Below the pieces are notes generated by a model. The model did not search any database. It had not been told where the DNA came from and saw only the letters and a program-made list of their open reading frames with translations. The translations under genes and the position numbers were made by a program. Positions 59,887 to 64,000 of a stretch of DNA of 64,000 bases are shown here, in pieces. Positions within the stretch are counted from its first letter, which is position 1; each line of letters begins with the position of its first letter. Source of the stretch: Perilla frutescens (taxonomy: Eukaryota; Streptophyta; Magnoliopsida; Lamiales; Lamiaceae); NCBI GenBank assembly GCA_026008535.1, contig BRKX01000007.1:6037001-6101000 (forward strand), written 5' to 3'.

Positions 59887-62430
59887 TCATTTATGCTGAT
59901 ATGATATACCCAGATATATAGATTGGTAGCTTCTGACAGCAAACTTGGATTTATGAGGAACATGATTTGCTCGAAACACTTGGCATCCAAAAGGATGTAG
60001 TGTCTTGTAATTTGGCATGTTCCCTGTCAAAATCTTATAAGGAGACTTCCAAGTAAGAATCTTGGAAGGTAGTCTATTTATGATCCAAGTGGCATAGAGC
60101 ACAGAATAGCACCAGAATTGGATAGGAAGTTTGCTATCAAACATAAGAGCTCTAGCAACCTGAAGCAGATGCCTGTGCTTTCGTTCTACAATCACATTCT
60201 GCTGGGGTGAATAAGTGCAAGACAGTTGGTGATGGATCCCATGAGATGAGAGTATCTGCTGCATCTGTCCATTCACAAACTCACTGCCATTGTCAGTTCT
60301 TATTGCCTTGACTGAAGTATTATATTGAGTATTTACCGTAAGAATGAAGTTTTGAACAATTTTCCAGACCTGTGTCTTGCTTTTAAACAGGAAAATCCAA
60401 GTAGCCCTTGAATGATCCTCCACCAAGGTAAGGAAATATGGTGTTCCTGTAAGAGTCTGTTCCTTGCAAGGCCCCCAAGTATCAATGTGGACCAGAGCAA
60501 AGAGAACCGAGCTTCTTCTATTCAACAGAGGGAAGGGATTCCTCTGTTGTTTAGATTCATGACAAATTTGACAATTCTTCAAAATATCTAACTCCTCCAA
60601 CCTAGCCCTCTTAGAAGATTTAGTCAGATGTTCCATTGTGCTGCTAGATGGATGTCCCAAAAGCCTGTGCAAGTCCAGCAGAGATGGTTGTTGCTGAACG
60701 GCACAAGTGAGTGTTGTGAATTCAGAATTCTGTGGAAATACATATAATGATCCCTTCATAGTGCACATCCCAAGGATTTTGGAATTATGCTTTGTCTGTA
60801 TCAAACAATGTGTACTTAGGAATTGAATGCTCCCTTCTATGTGCTGAGTTAATTGTCCCACAGACAGTAGATTATGAGTAAATTGAGGAGCAAATAGGAC
60901 ATCTTTTAAAATAATCCTATTGTTCAACCTTGCCTTTCCAGCAAGAAACACCCATAGTTTACTCCCATCTGGTAAGAAAATTTGTAAAGGATGCTTCAAT
61001 GGTTTCAAGTCTGTTAGTAATCCCATGTTGCAACACATATGATTACTGGCACCTGAATCTATGATCCACTCTTGTCTTCTTATATTGGTAGTGATTCCAA
61101 AAGCATAATGCCCTCTATATGCCAACTCAGATGGCCCTTCTCCTATCTCTGCAAGATGAGCTACAGGAATATCATCAGAGGATTTTGTATCTCTGGGAAA
61201 ATAAGAGGCCATATGTTTAGCAAATTCTGCCTGAATAAACTTGCTAATCTCATGGGAATTCTCTGGCTCAGGAACTCCTTTAGCATCAACACTCCTAGAA
61301 TCTGAAGCATTAGCTTGATCAACTGCACAATAAGCTTTAGTCTGTCTTTTTGTGGCTTTGAATTTTTTGTACCAGTCTGGAATGCCATTCAACTCAAAAC
61401 AATCACTGATCAAGTGCCCAGTTCCCCCACAATGCTCACACCTTAGCTTAGACTTTTCTTCCTTAGTTAGTCTCTTTCTATAGGGCTCCTTTGAACCAGT
61501 TTTCTGATGAATGTACATAGCTCCTTGAGCAGTAGTATCTGCAAAGTGTGTAGAGACAACCATCTGCTCTTCCACCTGTAACACAATCCCATATGCTTGG
61601 TTTAAGGATGGCAGGGGGTTCAAGATTAGAATCTGTTGCCTAATGGCCTCATAGCATTCGTTTAGCCCCATCAAAAACTGCATCATCTTCTCCTCTTCCA
61701 CCTCCTTATGATTGTCAACTGATACTTCACAAGTGCATATTTTAGATACCTTTAACAAGGATAATTCATCCCACAGATTTGTCAAGTTTGTAAAGTATAG
61801 CATAACAGATTGTGAACCTTGTGCATATGTAGCTGTATCTCGCCGTAATTTGTAAATTCGAGGCCCGTTCCTTTTTCCAAATCGCCTCTCTAATTCCTCC
61901 CAAAGTTCCTTAGAAGTTTCTAAATTCTGAAAACTCCTTGACACTTCTTTCATCATGGAATTACTAATCCAATTGAACACGAGATAATCTACACGCATCC
62001 ATTGCATGTAGTCAATAGATCTAAGTGCAGGTTTTCTCAATGTACCATCAACAAGACTCAATTTATTTCTAGAAACAAGTCCTCTCTTAACAGATCTATG
62101 CCAATTATGAAAATTGGTACCGTCAAATAAATCCGTAGTAAGAAGCATGCCAGGGTGCTCACTAGGGTTAATATAAAGCTCGTCGTTAGCTAGAGCTCGA
62201 GTATGACTAACCTCGTTGCGTGAATAACCCAACTGTAGAACCTCCTGACTACCACCATGAGCACGAACACTATGCTGCGGCGACGGATTCATATCAGAGT
62301 GTGAAGCTTCGCGTTGATCATCCTTGGTTCCACTTGATCCAACATGTGCTATTGGATTGCCATGAGTGGTGAAGCCTAATTCCTCATCGCGTGCATTGCG
62401 CCACGAGAAATTTTGATTTTTCTTAGTCAT
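59887..62430 (-). pseudogene. gag-pol: copia gag, protease and integrase
   Basis: 847 residues from an ATG about 90 nt inside the primer site. The gag part (WHRSVKRGLVSRN; LWDELSLLK) is followed by a CCHC knuckle (CEHCGGTGHLISDC), a protease with an intact DSGASNHM, and an integrase with the H..H..C..C finger (LLGHPSSS, CQICHESKQ) and the acidic residues in HIDTWGP, DNGSEF and VERKHRHLL. It ends at a TGA (59887-59889), beyond which the same frame continues. Apart from the two stops, the whole polyprotein is open, so it was active recently. Confidence 0.92.
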
Positions 62431-62520
62431 GTTTTCAATATCAAAAATTCAATCGGTAAGAAAACACAATTTCTCAATTGAGATGGAAAAAAAACAATCA
62501 AACCATGGCTCTAGATACCA

Positions 62521-62812
62521 TGTTGGATAATCGGTGAAAAACTCATGAAGAAAATATCTTTGAGGAACAAAAGTTTTATTTCAGAGAATTATCTCAATTA
62601 CAGAAGCAATAGAGAGCAATTACTTATTTATATACAATCATGCGTGTGTAATACGCAGCAAAATACATCAAAAATATCTAAAACAAGAGTTGTGGTCCTA
62701 GAATGAGTTGCGGTATGCATGGACACGTGGCATGAAAGCTGCTGTTGTATATTAGATCTCATGGGCTGCTGCTGCATGGGATTGCATGAGAATGAGAATG
62801 TGAATGTCAACA
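62521..62812 (-). repeat. Right (5') LTR of the copia element
   Basis: On the minus strand it reads TGTTGACATTC...GATTATCCAACA and then the primer site. In this direction it has U3 with CACGTGTCC, a TATA box (TATATAAATA), AATAAA and a U5 end, a textbook LTR order driving transcription into gag. The tips are TGTTG/CAACA inverted repeats. Confidence 0.9.
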
Positions 62813-62871
62813 AACACGTACGGGCCCTTAATTATTTCTTAATTAGGATCACAACGATCAAAACCAGCAAT

Positions 62872-63857
62872 CTAGTTAAAAGTGACTTGGTATTTAGGCT
62901 GCCCGCTGGAATCAAAAAGCCCGAAATGCTGCTCATATGCCGGGCCGGGCTTCTCGTTTTCATCAAACATAGCAAATATGTAGGTTTCTATGGGTTGGTT
63001 AGGTCTCCTCGGCGTTCCATTCTTCACAACACGAACCAAATTATTGTTATAAATCCTCGCATTCTCAATGCTAGCTGCTTCCGCCATTTCCGTCGGCACG
63101 CCGCTCTCTCCTCCGATAACTTCTGGCGGCGGCCCCCGGCGGCCCTGCGCCAACGAAACTCCGGTGCTCTTCTCCAGCGCTGCATTCAACGTATCCACGA
63201 GTGCATAGTAGAGATTATCGTAATACACTCCATCAGCGGTGATCCCACTGTTAGGCTGTAGAAAAGCATAATTGAAGGAAATCTGCGCCTCGTTATTGAT
63301 GTAGGCGAAGTAGGGATATATGTTGGCGAATAAAGGGGCGCCGGTGTCGACCAGAAACCCGATAATCGGATCCAGATACTGCTTCACCTCCGGCCGGAAC
63401 TCGCCTCGACTGGGGGGGAAGTTCTTGTTGGGGTCGAGAACCTCGGTCTCGACGGCGGTCGAGACCTTGATCTCACGGCGGCCGGCGGCGTCGAGGGCAG
63501 TGCGGATATTGCGCATGGCGGGGAGGACGAAGGGCACGTACTGAGAGGTTTCTTGTCGGATGGGGCTGACTTCGTTTCCGACGACGATGTGCCGGAACCG
63601 GACGTCGGGGTAGTTTTGGACGTTGTTTCGGACCCAAGCGTCGGCGTTGGGCTGGCTGCCGGCGATTTCTTGGAGCTTGGCGTTGAGGATTCCGACGGTG
63701 AGGTCGATGGCGGAGCCGCGAAGGGCTTGGAGGGTATCCGGATCCGGGTCGTAGATCCGCATTCGTTTAATGTTGTATTGATTGAAGAGAGCGACGACTT
63801 GTGATGGAGGTGGTAGTCCTCGGCCGTTTCTTCCGTACGAAACTCCGATTTGGGCAG
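62872..63857 (-). CDS. Glucan endo-1,3-beta-glucosidase (GH17), 3' exon
   Basis: The minus-strand exon encodes about 328 residues from AAQIGVSYGRNG to KYQVTFN, stop at 62872-62874. The acceptor TGTATGCAG at 63858 and phase 1 match the intron position of the 44640-45898 gene, so the signal-peptide exon should lie beyond the right edge. The alternative is translation from an in-frame ATG at 63972 or 63930, which would also give a hydrophobic leader. The acid/base Glu is in HIVVGNEV. The nucleophile region reads GGESGVPTE, with Val where GH17 enzymes nearly always have Trp (SESGWPS). YIFAMFDENEKPG is conserved. It hydrolyses beta-1,3-glucan if active. GC-rich. Confidence 0.88.
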
Positions 63858-64000
63858 CTGCATACATTAACACCAACTTGTTAATCAATAGTTTAATTAG
63901 AAAAATAATTAAATAAATAGATCGAGTGCACATGTTTGATTTAAATGAGATGTTATACATATATAATCGCATGAGTTGGTTGGTAGGGAGTGATAGATAT

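Larger units (their letters stand above)
57564..62817 (-). mobile_element. Young Ty1-copia element with inverted LTRs
   Basis: 5244 bp between a perfect AACAC target duplication (57564-57568, 62813-62817). The left LTR (57569-57854) and right LTR (62521-62812) are about 98-99% identical by eye, but one is the reverse complement of the other. The interior is a normal minus-strand copia element. The primer site TGGTATCTAGAGCC directly follows the right LTR, and a purine tract (GCGGGGGGGA) directly precedes the left LTR. A 6-bp duplication (GAGAAT) makes the right LTR longer. The insertion lies about 60 bp past the stop codon of the second glucanase gene. The polyprotein has only two nonsense codons. 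Confidence 0.93.

Noticed and set aside
57569..62812. Reading the inverted ends as a DNA transposon
   Set aside because: The interior is a complete copia gag-pol with primer site and purine tract, and the ends carry LTR signals and a 5-bp duplication; it is a retrotransposon with one flipped LTR.
63320..63863. Long frames on both strands over the second glucanase exon
   Set aside because: Shadow frames caused by high GC. Low-complexity Ser/Thr/Pro composition and no motif.

Overview
This is plant nuclear DNA from a eudicot. Evidence: an AT-rich background with GC-richer exons and GT-AG introns, an LRR receptor kinase of subfamily XII type, two GH17 beta-1,3-glucanase genes, and dense Ty1-copia, Ty3-type, Helitron, MULE, CACTA, SINE and MITE insertions. 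An asterid (Lamiales-like) host is a guess. No bacterial, organellar or CRISPR features are present.

Layout. 1-890: A/G-rich tandem repeats. 888-4405: a complete gag-only LTR retrotransposon with a 5-bp target duplication. 4406-10126: gene-free DNA with two tRNA-derived SINEs, foldback MITEs, a small CACTA element and a 2.2-kb terminal-inverted-repeat element carrying a short Lys-rich two-exon reading frame. 10790-33667: one LRR receptor-kinase gene in six exons, 23 kb long. All six phases agree and sum to 1150 codons. Its third intron holds a decayed tandem duplicate of the kinase gene's large exon. That duplicate is split by a copia element, which contains an LTR, which contains another LTR. 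Its fourth intron holds a 4.4-kb Helitron. 34340-43578: a second, 9.2-kb Helitron with remnants of a PIF1-type helicase and a replication protein A gene, pieces of two receptor kinases and other exons, and a nested Pack-MULE-like element. 44640-45898: a complete two-exon beta-1,3-glucanase gene (minus strand). 45900-57560: repeats, a 1.87-kb solo LTR and MITEs. 57569-62812: a young copia element inserted about 60 bp past the stop of the second glucanase gene (62872 to beyond 63857, minus strand, 5' exon probably outside the window).

The genes do not form an operon-like system. The two host functions are surface immune or developmental signalling (a non-RD LRR-XII kinase) and wall or callose beta-1,3-glucan hydrolysis (a GH17 pair). 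The rest is a record of layered transposition, several events datable relative to each other by nesting and target duplications.

The oddest feature is the 57569-62812 copia element. Its two LTRs are inverted relative to each other, yet a perfect AACAC target duplication flanks it and PBS and PPT sit at the expected places. Next come the Helitron that still shows helicase and RPA remnants beside captured kinase pieces, and the receptor kinase whose frame stays intact across introns full of transposons and a dead copy of its own exon.
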